Position numbers and translations under genes: made by a program. Positions 15,998 to 24,031 of a DNA stretch of 64,000 bases are shown here, piece after piece (within the stretch, counting starts at the first letter, position 1; every line of letters begins with the position of its first letter). Under the pieces are notes generated by a model. That model made no database searches. It worked only from the letters and a program-made list of their open reading frames with translations, and was not told the origin of the DNA. This DNA comes from Pseudodesulfovibrio aespoeensis Aspo-2 (GTDB lineage Bacteria; Desulfobacterota; Desulfovibrionia; Desulfovibrionales; Desulfovibrionaceae). The stretch covers positions 1 through 64,000 of the forward strand of contig NC_014844.1 in assembly GCF_000176915.2 (NCBI RefSeq), given 5' to 3'.

Positions 15998-16042
15998 GCG
16001 GTTACAACGGTTTTTGGCCCGATCTAGAGGTTGGAGAGAGCG

Positions 16043-19000
16043 ATGACGACGGCTGGCAGAAGTACGCCCATTGAGGGGCTGGTGCGCATGACCCTCAGGC
16101 AGAAGGTCTTTGTGAACCTTCTTTTCGTGGTCCTGACCGTGGCCGGCGTGTTCTGCATGTTCAGCCTGCCGGTGGAGCGGTATCCGGACGTGCGCATGGG
16201 CAAGGTCATTGTCAGCGCCTTTCTGCCCGGTGCCAGCCCCGACGAAATGGAGATGCTCGTCACCCGCAAGATCGAGGACGCCCTGGAAGACCTGGAGAAC
16301 GTGGAGTTCATCCGCTCGCGCTCCTTTCGCCAGCGCGCCTCCATTCTGGTGAAGTTCCTGGATGATACGGATTACGACAAGCTGTATGACGAATTGCGCT
16401 TCAAGGTGTTATCCATACAGAATGACCTGCCGTCAAACATGGACCCGCCGACCTTCACGGTTATCAGCGTCAACGAATGGCTGCCGGTCATCTCCGTCAA
16501 TCTCGTGGGCGAGCGGTCCAACCGGGCTCTGACCTTGATGGCCGAGGAGATGAAGATCCCCTTGCAGCGCATTCCCGGGGTCAAGGAAGTCAAGATAGAG
16601 GGGGAGTACACCCGCGAGTTCCATGTCTCGCTCGATCCGGGCAAGATGATGCGCCTTGGCGTGACCTTTGACGAGGCGGCCAAGGCGCTCGAAGCGGCCA
16701 ATGTCTCGGTGCCTGCCGGTGATTTTGTCAGTGATTCCGGCGAGTATGTCATCGTGGTGGACGAGAAGTTCCGCTCGCGGGACGCGGTTGCCGCCACCAT
16801 CATCCGGCGCGACCTGGATGGCTCGTTCGTGACGGTGGGCGATGTCATGAGCCGCGCGGCCATGGACTATCGCGACCCGTTCGTCATCTCCTCGGTCAAT
16901 GGCCGGGATTCCGTGTCCATCAAGATCATCAAGACCCCGGAAGGCAACGCCCTGGACATTGGCGCGGCAGTGGAGGGTGTGGTGGCCGATTTTCACGGCC
17001 TGCTCGCCAGGGAGGGGGTGGAGTCGGTCCTGAGCCAGGATCAGCGCGTCAACATCAACGAAAACATCAACACCCTGGGCTCCAACCTGCTGGTGGGCAT
17101 TGTTCTGGTCTGCGTGTGCATCTGGGTGGTCATGGGTTTTCGCAACGCCATGCTGACTACGGTAGGCGTGCCGTTCTCGTTCATGGTGACCATGGTCATC
17201 ATGCAGTTGACGGGCAACTCCATCAACGAGATCACCCTGTTCTCCTTTGTCTTGGTCAGCGGCATCATCGTGGACGACGCCATCGTGGTGGTGGAGAACA
17301 TCTACCGTCATGTGCAGGAGGGCAAGCGATTGGCGCAGGCCGTGGTGGAAGGCACCAGCGAGGTGTTCCTGCCCGTGCTGGCCGCCACTTCGACCACCGT
17401 GGCCGCCTTCCTGCCCATGCTGATCATGACCGGGTCCATCGGCGAGTTCTTCGCCCTGGTGCCCAAGGCCGTGACCTTTGCCCTCATCGCCTCGCTCATC
17501 GAGTGCCTGTTCATCCTGCCGCTCCATTTTCTGGACTGGCCGGGGGCCAAAAGGCTGGAGGCCGACGCCCGCACCCATTCCCGCCGGGCCACTGACCCTC
17601 GGTTTCTGGTGGCCATCAGGCAGGGGGCGGACGTCCTGCTTGCGCTCTCCATGCGTCACAAGTGGAAGACCATGGGCGTGGTCTTTGGCGCGTTCGTGGT
17701 GGCCGTGATCATGCTGGTGGTCTCGGTGACAGGGGCGGTGCCGCTGTTGCGCATCAAGTTCTTCCCGGACGAGTACACCCTCTACTATGTTTCCATGGAA
17801 GGGCCGGTAGGCACGGACGTGCGCGTCGCCTCGGAAAAGGCCAAGGAGGTCTCGCGGGCCATCGCGGATTTCGGGCCGGGCACCACCAAGTCGTGCTCCG
17901 CCCTGGGCGGGATGGACATCAACGAAGATTATGAGAACATCTTTGGCTCCAACCGGGCCATTGTCATCGTGGAGCTGCCTGACAAGGCCGATCAGGCGTT
18001 CATGGACAACCCGGACAATGATCCGCTGCTCCTGCTCGACGCGGTGCGCGAAAAACTCGTCCCCTTTGCCCAAGGGGGGTGGAGCCTGCGCATCTGGCCT
18101 GAAAAGGGCGGACCGCCCTCGGGCAAGGACTTGAATATCCGTGTGCTCGGCTCGGACCCGGCGGCGGTGGCGGCCCTGAAGACAGCGGTGATGGCCTGGA
18201 TCAAGGGCAATGAGGAGATCGCGCCATATCTCATCGATTTCAGCGCGGACACCGGCTCGGACAACCGGGTCTTCCGTTTCAGTCCGATTCCGAGCCGGGT
18301 CTCGGAGCATGGGCTGAACCCGACTCAGGTGGCGGCCCTGGCCGGCGGAGTGCTTGATGGCCGGTTCGTGGGCGAGTACCGCACCGACGACGAGGACATC
18401 GACCTGCGTCTCAAGATCGACAGCCGGTTTATGAAGGAGCCTGAGGACGCCCTGGACATCCCGGCGATCGAGGACGCCCATGGCCCGGTGCGCGTGGGCG
18501 ATCTGGTGGAGGTCAGAACCTACCGCGAGCCGGGCGAGCTGAGCCGCTTCCAGGGCCAGCGGTCCGTGACCCTGACCGCCAACATCCGGCCCGGCGGGCC
18601 TGTCAACGCCCAGAGCGTGGTCCACGACGTGCGCGGCTTCTACTCGACGATCCAGGCCGATTATCCGGGGGCAAAGCTCGATTTCGCCGGCGAGTTCGAG
18701 TCAACGGGCCGGTCGTTCACCTCGCTCATGTATGCGTTTTTCATCGCCATCATGCTCATCTACACCATCCTGGCCTGCCAGTTCCAATCCTACACCCAGC
18801 CCGTGGTCATCCTCTCGGCTGTGTGCTTTGCCCTGACCGGCGTGGTCTTTGGCACCTTTCTGACGCGCTCCCTGTTCACGGTCAACAGCTTCATCGCCAC
18901 CGTGGGCGTGACCGGCGTGGTGGTCAACGACTCGCTGGTGCTGCTCGACTTCATCAACCGGCTCTATGCGGCAGGCTATACCAGGGCCGAGGCCATCCGC

Positions 19001-19264
19001 GAGGGCGTGCGCATCCGGCTGCGGCCCATCCTGCTGACCACCCTGACCACCACCCTGGGGCTGCTGCCTATGGCGCTCGGCATCCCCTACTACTCGCTGG
19101 TCTGGGGGACCATGGCCACCACCTTTGTCACCGGCCTGTGCGTGGCCACCACCCTGACCCTGTTCGTCATGCCCATCGAGTGGGATCTGCTCATGCGCCA
19201 CAAGGAGCGCAAGGAGCAAAAACGCGCCCTCAAAGAAGGCCGCACCGAGCCTGATCCGGGCTAG
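16043..19264 (+). CDS. RND-family efflux transporter, inner-membrane pump
   Basis: A 1073-aa proton-driven exporter of the AcrB/MexB superfamily (HAE-like). The TM1 segment is followed by VERYPDVRMGKV, the porter domains, and TM4 with the proton-relay pair in GIIVDDAIVVVEN. The duplicated half has the TM10 segment VVVNDSLVLLDF. The length and two large periplasmic loops are standard. The ATG at 16043 follows GGAGAG; the in-frame TTG at 16031 is less likely. Substrates cannot be predicted from sequence. Confidence 0.95.
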   Translation: MTTAGRSTPIEGLVRMTLRQKVFVNLLFVVLTVAGVFCMFSLPVERYPDVRMGKVIVSAFLPGASPDEMEMLVTRKIEDALEDLENVEFIRSRSFRQRASILVKFLDDTDYDKLYDELRFKVLSIQNDLPSNMDPPTFTVISVNEWLPVISVNLVGERSNRALTLMAEEMKIPLQRIPGVKEVKIEGEYTREFHVSLDPGKMMRLGVTFDEAAKALEAANVSVPAGDFVSDSGEYVIVVDEKFRSRDAVAATIIRRDLDGSFVTVGDVMSRAAMDYRDPFVISSVNGRDSVSIKIIKTPEGNALDIGAAVEGVVADFHGLLAREGVESVLSQDQRVNINENINTLGSNLLVGIVLVCVCIWVVMGFRNAMLTTVGVPFSFMVTMVIMQLTGNSINEITLFSFVLVSGIIVDDAIVVVENIYRHVQEGKRLAQAVVEGTSEVFLPVLAATSTTVAAFLPMLIMTGSIGEFFALVPKAVTFALIASLIECLFILPLHFLDWPGAKRLEADARTHSRRATDPRFLVAIRQGADVLLALSMRHKWKTMGVVFGAFVVAVIMLVVSVTGAVPLLRIKFFPDEYTLYYVSMEGPVGTDVRVASEKAKEVSRAIADFGPGTTKSCSALGGMDINEDYENIFGSNRAIVIVELPDKADQAFMDNPDNDPLLLLDAVREKLVPFAQGGWSLRIWPEKGGPPSGKDLNIRVLGSDPAAVAALKTAVMAWIKGNEEIAPYLIDFSADTGSDNRVFRFSPIPSRVSEHGLNPTQVAALAGGVLDGRFVGEYRTDDEDIDLRLKIDSRFMKEPEDALDIPAIEDAHGPVRVGDLVEVRTYREPGELSRFQGQRSVTLTANIRPGGPVNAQSVVHDVRGFYSTIQADYPGAKLDFAGEFESTGRSFTSLMYAFFIAIMLIYTILACQFQSYTQPVVILSAVCFALTGVVFGTFLTRSLFTVNSFIATVGVTGVVVNDSLVLLDFINRLYAAGYTRAEAIREGVRIRLRPILLTTLTTTLGLLPMALGIPYYSLVWGTMATTFVTGLCVATTLTLFVMPIEWDLLMRHKERKEQKRALKEGRTEPDPG

Positions 19265-19857
19265 CGGGCGGGTGATGGAAGCCTGCACCGCAAGGGCGGC
19301 GTGACAGCCGCCATACCTTTGGATCATCCCCTCAGGCACCGTGGGCCAACCTCTTTGACTGAAACTGAGGGAATTACTGGCTCTAGAAAATATCTATAAA
19401 AAATCTAGAAAATGAAAATTTGCCTGGAATAATTAAAGTAATGATTCCTGTCTGACGCGCGGCAGCGTGGGAATGCGGGAGATACAACCGGGCGGCGGAG
19501 CGTGACGGTCAGGGCATGGCGACGGCGGCAACCCTGCTTGGCACAGTGGCAGTATGGTTATAATTCCGAAGTGTTGCGCTGTGGAAAAAATCTATGGCGT
19601 CAGAGCGATCTTGGGGCAGGGAGGCGGGCGGCATCCGAGGGTCAGCGGTGTCTGTCCATGGCGGTTGACTGCCTGTTGTCCTGTTGAGATGTTTTGACTT
19701 TTTGGGCGAAGTCGGTTGTGCGGGCCGTGCCGGAGGGCGTTCCGGTGTGGGGAAGGCTTTGTCGTGGGGCGCGCGGGTGTTGCGCGCGCGGGCAAGGCGG
19801 CGTATCCTTTGCGCAACTCCGGCATCCGGGCCGGTCACAAACCCATAAGGAGCCGCC
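19265..19857. other. Intergenic region after the RND operon
   Basis: No convincing gene in about 590 bp. A 6-bp hairpin GGCGGC / GCCGCC (19295-19312) follows the RND stop and may be a weak terminator. An AT-rich stretch carries two copies of TCTAGAAAAT (19382-19391, 19404-19413). TTGGCA (19538-19543) and TATAAT (19559-19564), 15 bp apart, form a candidate promoter reading rightward, about 300 bp before the next gene. A 61-codon frame at 19502-19687 has no homology I recognise and was not called. Confidence 0.5.
19538..19564 (+). promoter_or_regulatory. Candidate sigma-70 promoter
   Basis: TTGGCA and a perfect TATAAT separated by 15 bp, two bases shorter than optimal. The next start codon in this direction is at 19858, which would give a long untranslated leader. 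Confidence 0.35.
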
Positions 19858-20733
19858 ATGGCACCCATCATGACTCCCCTGTTCGCGCCCCAGGTGCCTG
19901 CGGTCGTGCTGCTGGTCCGCGACATTGGAAAATCCCGCGATTTTTACGCCAAGGGCCTGGGCTACGTGCCGGGAGGGGGGTGTGATGCCGGTGCTGGTGC
20001 GGGCGAGACCCTGGCCGGGGCGTTCGGGCAATCCCTGCGCCTGGTGCCGGTGGTGTCTGACAGGCCTGTGGCAGAAGTCGGGTGCATGCACGAGTGCATG
20101 GACGGGCGCGTGGTCCTGTGCGTGTCCGTGGCCGACAGGGAACGCGCGGCCAGCGCCATCATGGCCCATGGCGGCGGACGGGCCGCAAACCGGCTCGGCG
20201 ACACGCCGCTCTATCTTGGTCCGGACGGCGAGCTGATCCTGCTTGAGGAGCGCGGTCTGCCCGGCGTGGAGCGGGTGCGGCTCGTGGTCTACGACTTTGA
20301 CGGGGTCATGACCGACAACCGTGTTTTCGTGGACCAGGACGGGCGCGAATCCGTGGCCGCCAACCGTAGCGACGGACTGGCCGTGGGCATGATCGCCCGG
20401 CTTGGCGTGGATCAGTGCATCCTGAGCACCGAGACCAACCCCGTGGTCCAGGCCCGGGCCATGAAGCTCGGCCTGATCGCCGAGAGCGGGGTGGCCGACA
20501 AGCCTGCCGCCCTGGTCGCGCTGGCCGAGCGGCGCGGGGTGGCCCTGGCGGATATTCTTTTTGTGGGCAACGATGTCAACGATGCCGGGGCCATGGCCCT
20601 GGCCGGGTTCTGCGTGGCCCCGGCGGATGCCCATCCCTCGGTGCGTGCCCTGGCCGGATATGTGACCCTGGCCCGCGGCGGCCACGGCGTGGTCCGCGAG
20701 CTGGCCGACCTGCTCATGGCCGCCCGGTCTTGA
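19858..20733 (+). CDS. VOC domain fused to a KdsC/nonulosonate-phosphate-type HAD phosphatase
   Basis: A 291-aa two-domain protein. Residues about 12-132 form a glyoxalase/VOC-type fold (VVLLVRDIGKSRDFYAKGLG and YLGPDGELILLEE). Residues about 138-285 are a C0-type HAD phosphatase with nucleophile DFDGVMTD (Asp146, Asp148), NRSDGL, STETNPVV and GNDVND at 237-242. These HAD motifs match the phosphatases attached to CMP-acylneuraminate synthetases more closely than standard KdsC, so the substrate may be KDO-8-phosphate or a nonulosonate-9-phosphate. AAGGAG precedes the ATG. The fusion is unusual. Confidence 0.85.
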   Translation: MAPIMTPLFAPQVPAVVLLVRDIGKSRDFYAKGLGYVPGGGCDAGAGAGETLAGAFGQSLRLVPVVSDRPVAEVGCMHECMDGRVVLCVSVADRERAASAIMAHGGGRAANRLGDTPLYLGPDGELILLEERGLPGVERVRLVVYDFDGVMTDNRVFVDQDGRESVAANRSDGLAVGMIARLGVDQCILSTETNPVVQARAMKLGLIAESGVADKPAALVALAERRGVALADILFVGNDVNDAGAMALAGFCVAPADAHPSVRALAGYVTLARGGHGVVRELADLLMAARS

Positions 20734-20876
20734 CCGGTTCGGCCCACCCGAGTCCTGTTTATCCCGGCAGGAGGCGCGTATCTCGTTTTCCCATCTGGAC
20801 ATTTCTCCGTTTTTCAGCCTACTCATGATCATGACCTGTCAAAACCGTGGCATGCGTACACGTTTCGGAGTCGGGT

Positions 20877-22301
20877 ATGGGCACAGCATCCTTTGAAAGC
20901 ATCTGCATCTTTCACATCATGGACGGCCTGCGCCTGGGGCTGTCCCATTTCTCGCCGCCCAGCCGGGCCGCGCTCATCTACGCTGTCAGCCCTGATTCGC
21001 CGCCGCGTATCTGTGATCCTCAGGGGTTGCTGGTCGGGCACGAGCCAAAACTGCGCGATTATTACATCTACTCAAATTCCTGGCGCGGTTCGCCCGTGTC
21101 GGGCCGTCATCTGAAGCTGATCGAGTCCGACGAGTCCGGGCTCGACCTGGCCGGGACCATCGCTCTGGGCGCGCGTTCCCACGCCCTCCACTACCAGATG
21201 TGGTTCACGGACGAGCATCCGGCCATGTGTTCCACCGGTCCGACCTCGCGCTGGCTCGAATACGCCGCCGGACTTCTGGCCCAGAACTTCGCCACCAGGG
21301 AGATCATGGACCTGGACACTGCGGGCATCGTGCTCCAGCACTGCGCCACCCACGCCGTGCGCGACCACATCGTGGACGAGCGCAGCCAACTTGGCTGGCT
21401 CGACACCCGGATCAGGGTCTATCCCTTTCTGGACGCGGTCCTTGGCGTGTCAGGCACGCAGGAGGAGGGCGCGCGGCCACGGGGGCGCATGGTGGTGGTG
21501 GAGCCGGGCCAGCTCGGTCAGGTGCGCTTCATCTGCCGGTTTCCGGCCACGGAGCAGCCGAGGCTGGAGGACTGCAAGCATGTGCGCAAACTGTTGCAGG
21601 CCGTGGAGGATTCAGGGCGGGTGCTCGTCTCGGACGGGGCTCTGGTGCTCGGTATCGCCATCGGCCCCATGCCCGGCGCGTACCTGACCGCACAGTTCAG
21701 CGGCACCCACGGTTTCCTGTGGCTCAAGGACGATCTGGTCTGCACCTTCTATGACGGCGCGTTCCACTCTTCCAACATGCGGGCCAATCTGGTCCAGCTC
21801 GAAGAGCAGCTGCTGGAGACGGACATGCCCATGGAGGACCAGCACACCCTGCTCCAGATCGCCTCGCTCATGGTCAACCGGGTGCGCGACCGCAAGCACG
21901 GCTGCACTCTGGTCATCGACACCGGGGTGGAGCGGCTGTTCATGTCGGGCCAGCATTTCGAGAGTCCCCTCGACCTTCGGGATAGCGGCCAGCTCAAGCT
22001 CGCCTGCTCCCTGGCCAAGCTCGACGGCGCGCTGCACCTGGGCCGCGATCTCAAGCTGCACGGCTTTGCCTGCCTCATGGATGGCCGGGCCGTGCCCGGC
22101 GAGAACAGGGCGCGCGGGGCGCGTTTCAACTCGTCCCTGCGGTTCACTGCCGAGCATGAGGACATCGTGGTGGTGGTCGTGTCGTCTGACCGGCCCGTGT
22201 CCATCATCAAGAACGGCGTGGAGCTGACGGCCCTGTGTCACTTCCGGCAGATCAGCGGCCTGACGCGTCCGCCCCTGCTGGTCGAATGGATCATGAATTG
22301 A
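20877..22301 (+). CDS. DisA_N-like (diadenylate cyclase fold) protein with altered RHR motif
   Basis: A 474-aa protein whose C-terminal ~130 residues follow the DisA_N/DAC fold in order: TLVIDTGVERLFMSGQHF, then the DGA motif at 383-385, then GARFNSS at 414-420 and DIVVVVVSSDRPVSIIKNG. DAC enzymes carry the ATP-binding RHR triad in G-T-R-H-R; here it is Arg416-Phe417-Asn418. The N-terminal ~330 residues resemble no catalytic domain I know and may be a DACNx-type sensor. It could make a cyclic dinucleotide, use another nucleotide, or only bind one. The ATG at 20877 has CGGAG 6 nt upstream. Confidence 0.78.
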   Translation: MGTASFESICIFHIMDGLRLGLSHFSPPSRAALIYAVSPDSPPRICDPQGLLVGHEPKLRDYYIYSNSWRGSPVSGRHLKLIESDESGLDLAGTIALGARSHALHYQMWFTDEHPAMCSTGPTSRWLEYAAGLLAQNFATREIMDLDTAGIVLQHCATHAVRDHIVDERSQLGWLDTRIRVYPFLDAVLGVSGTQEEGARPRGRMVVVEPGQLGQVRFICRFPATEQPRLEDCKHVRKLLQAVEDSGRVLVSDGALVLGIAIGPMPGAYLTAQFSGTHGFLWLKDDLVCTFYDGAFHSSNMRANLVQLEEQLLETDMPMEDQHTLLQIASLMVNRVRDRKHGCTLVIDTGVERLFMSGQHFESPLDLRDSGQLKLACSLAKLDGALHLGRDLKLHGFACLMDGRAVPGENRARGARFNSSLRFTAEHEDIVVVVVSSDRPVSIIKNGVELTALCHFRQISGLTRPPLLVEWIMN

Positions 22302-22338
22302 GCCCGGTCCGTCGTGCGCTCCAGGGGAGGCGCGGCCC

Positions 22339-22563
22339 GTGACCGCCCGGTGGATATCCGACCCGCTTTTCTGGATCGCCGCGCTGCCCGCGCTGGCCGT
22401 GTCCGGCCTGCTCGCGCAGATGGTCGCCAGCCTGTTCACCTGCTGCGGCACCTTCCGGCTGCGGGGCCGGTCCGTGCGCCTGAAGTGGTGGATGATCCCG
22501 GTGGCCGGGGTGGCCTGCGCCGCGCTGTGGACGGCGGCGGTCCTGTGCGCCGCCCTTGGCTGA
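22339..22563 (+). CDS. Small two-helix membrane protein
   Basis: A 74-aa protein with two hydrophobic segments (about residues 10-35 and 50-73) joined by a basic loop (RLRGRSVRLKWW). GGGGAGG 8 nt upstream supports the GTG start. It lies 37 nt after the DAC-like gene and 80 nt before the degenerate HD-GYP gene, suggesting one transcript. No family recognised. Confidence 0.62.
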   Translation: MTARWISDPLFWIAALPALAVSGLLAQMVASLFTCCGTFRLRGRSVRLKWWMIPVAGVACAALWTAAVLCAALG

Positions 22564-22643
22564 GGCCCGGGGCTCGACGAAACCGGATTTCGCGGCTATA
22601 GGGGGACTTCCCTTTCCCGGCGATAACCACGGGCTGTGTGAAT

Positions 22644-23681
22644 ATGGCGAAACGGCAAAACGTTCTGGGCATCAACGGCATCGAGGGCGGCGACGGCCCG
22701 AACACCGAGGAATACAACCAGATAGACCCCAATATCCTGGACTGTTTCCCCAGGGCCTCTTTTCCTGTGGATCTCTTCCACTGGCGCGAGGACATCCGCG
22801 TGCTCTCCCCGGTCTATCGCGCCGGGCGCGAGGTGGACCGGCGGCTGCGCGAGCGGCTCCGGGGGCTGAGCGAGCAGGGGCTGCTCTTCTTCTCCCGCAA
22901 CCAGATCGAGGCGTACACGGCCTGCGTGGCCTGCAACCTCGACACCGCACTGGACGACCCCAACCTGACCTGGGAAGAGAAGGCCGGGGTCTTCATCGGC
23001 GAACTGGCGCGCAGGCAGGACGCGGTGTACGCCCACCCCATGCCCCAGGAGCTGGACGGGCTGACGCGCGCCCTGTCCTCCTTCTGCGTCTATGTGGTGG
23101 AGGACAGCCGGCGCATGGGCACGGTCGTCCAACACCTGCACTGCGATCTTGGCCCGGAGCGCAGGCGCATCAATGGATCGCTCCTGGCCCTGGCCGTGTA
23201 CATGGAGATGCACCGGGGCGACATCATCATCGAGATGCTGGAGACCGTGGCCCTGGGATTCTTTCTCTACGACATCGGCATGAGCAGGGTCTCGCCCATG
23301 ATGATCTCCAGAATCCAGCAGCTGACCCCGACCGAGCAGCGGACCATGCGCGAGCATCCGAGGATGGGCCTGGAAATTCTGAACCGGCTCAACCTGACCC
23401 GGCCCGAGCTGGCCGAGCCGGTCATGCAGCACCACGAGCGGCTCAACGGCAGCGGCTATCCCAACAAACTCTCCGGCGACAGCATCGGCCATCTGGGCCG
23501 CATCGCCGCCGTGGCCGACTCCTACTGCGCCATGGTCACGGGCAAGCCCCTGCGCCAGGGGCTCGCGCCCATCAACGCCGCCGCCGAGCTGGTCGGCAAG
23601 GAGCGGCACTACGACCAGATGGTCTGCCGGACCCTGGTCCGCTTTCTCCAGACGATTCCCTCCTCCCAGCAACCCTCCTGA
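22644..23681 (+). CDS. Degenerate HD-GYP domain protein
   Basis: A 345-aa cytoplasmic protein. The C-terminal half aligns with HD-GYP phosphodiesterases but the HD dyad is Tyr209-Asp210 in FLYDIGMSRV (canonical HDIGKIGIP). Later motifs persist: MREHPRMGLEIL, HHERLNGSGYP (His263-His264) and AVADSYCAM. Losing the metal-ligand His argues against normal c-di-GMP hydrolysis; it may be a receptor or act on another nucleotide. The N-terminal half is of unknown fold. A GTG at 22638 is an alternative start. It follows the DAC-like gene and the two-TM peptide. Confidence 0.8.
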   Translation: MAKRQNVLGINGIEGGDGPNTEEYNQIDPNILDCFPRASFPVDLFHWREDIRVLSPVYRAGREVDRRLRERLRGLSEQGLLFFSRNQIEAYTACVACNLDTALDDPNLTWEEKAGVFIGELARRQDAVYAHPMPQELDGLTRALSSFCVYVVEDSRRMGTVVQHLHCDLGPERRRINGSLLALAVYMEMHRGDIIIEMLETVALGFFLYDIGMSRVSPMMISRIQQLTPTEQRTMREHPRMGLEILNRLNLTRPELAEPVMQHHERLNGSGYPNKLSGDSIGHLGRIAAVADSYCAMVTGKPLRQGLAPINAAAELVGKERHYDQMVCRTLVRFLQTIPSSQQPS

Positions 23682-23689
23682 ACCCCAGC

Positions 23690-23724
23690 GGACCGCGTCA
23701 CGGTCCGGTCACGCAAAAGTGACC
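23690..23724 (+). terminator. Two adjacent hairpins after the HD-GYP-like gene
   Basis: GGACCG-CGTCA-CGGTCC (23690-23706) is followed directly by GGTCAC-GCAAAA-GTGACC (23707-23724). The tandem hairpins start 9 nt after the stop codon. There is no T tract, so termination is only likely. Confidence 0.5.
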
Positions 23725-23857
23725 AGGTTGTCTGCCTGTTGCCGCAAAAATGGTCGTGCCTTTTGAACGGGCGGCTATGCTGCCGGAAAAGGTCCGGGGT
23801 CCGGCTTGCCCGCATTGGGCGACGACCGGGGCGCGGACACAACGGCGGGAGGTGGTC

Positions 23858-24031
23858 ATGATCTGGTTGAGCCACAGTAAATACACCCATGAATACGTGT
23901 CGGGCCAGCTGGCCGAGATGTGCGTCCGGATGCGGCGCGAGACGCGGCGGATGGTCTATGTGGCCAGTGCGGCGGTGGGGCTCATGGCCGCGGCCCAGGC
24001 CACGTATCTTTACGGGCTGCTCGGCGTCTGA
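23858..24031 (+). CDS. Small predicted membrane protein (57 aa)
   Basis: A basic, amphipathic N-terminal half (EMCVRMRRETRRM) precedes one hydrophobic segment (VYVASAAVGLMAAAQATYLY). A GGGAGG ribosome site lies 5 nt before the ATG. The 3' end overlaps the convergent periplasmic-protein gene by 50 bp. There is no recognised family, and it is called because of the strong ribosome site and membrane-like sequence. Confidence 0.5.
   Translation: MIWLSHSKYTHEYVSGQLAEMCVRMRRETRRMVYVASAAVGLMAAAQATYLYGLLGV

Noticed and set aside
16433-18625. 730-codon - strand frame opposite the RND pump
   Set aside because: Shadow of a conserved 1073-aa transporter.
19502-19687. 61-codon frame after the RND operon
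   Set aside because: No recognisable motif or convincing ribosome site; the region is better described as intergenic.
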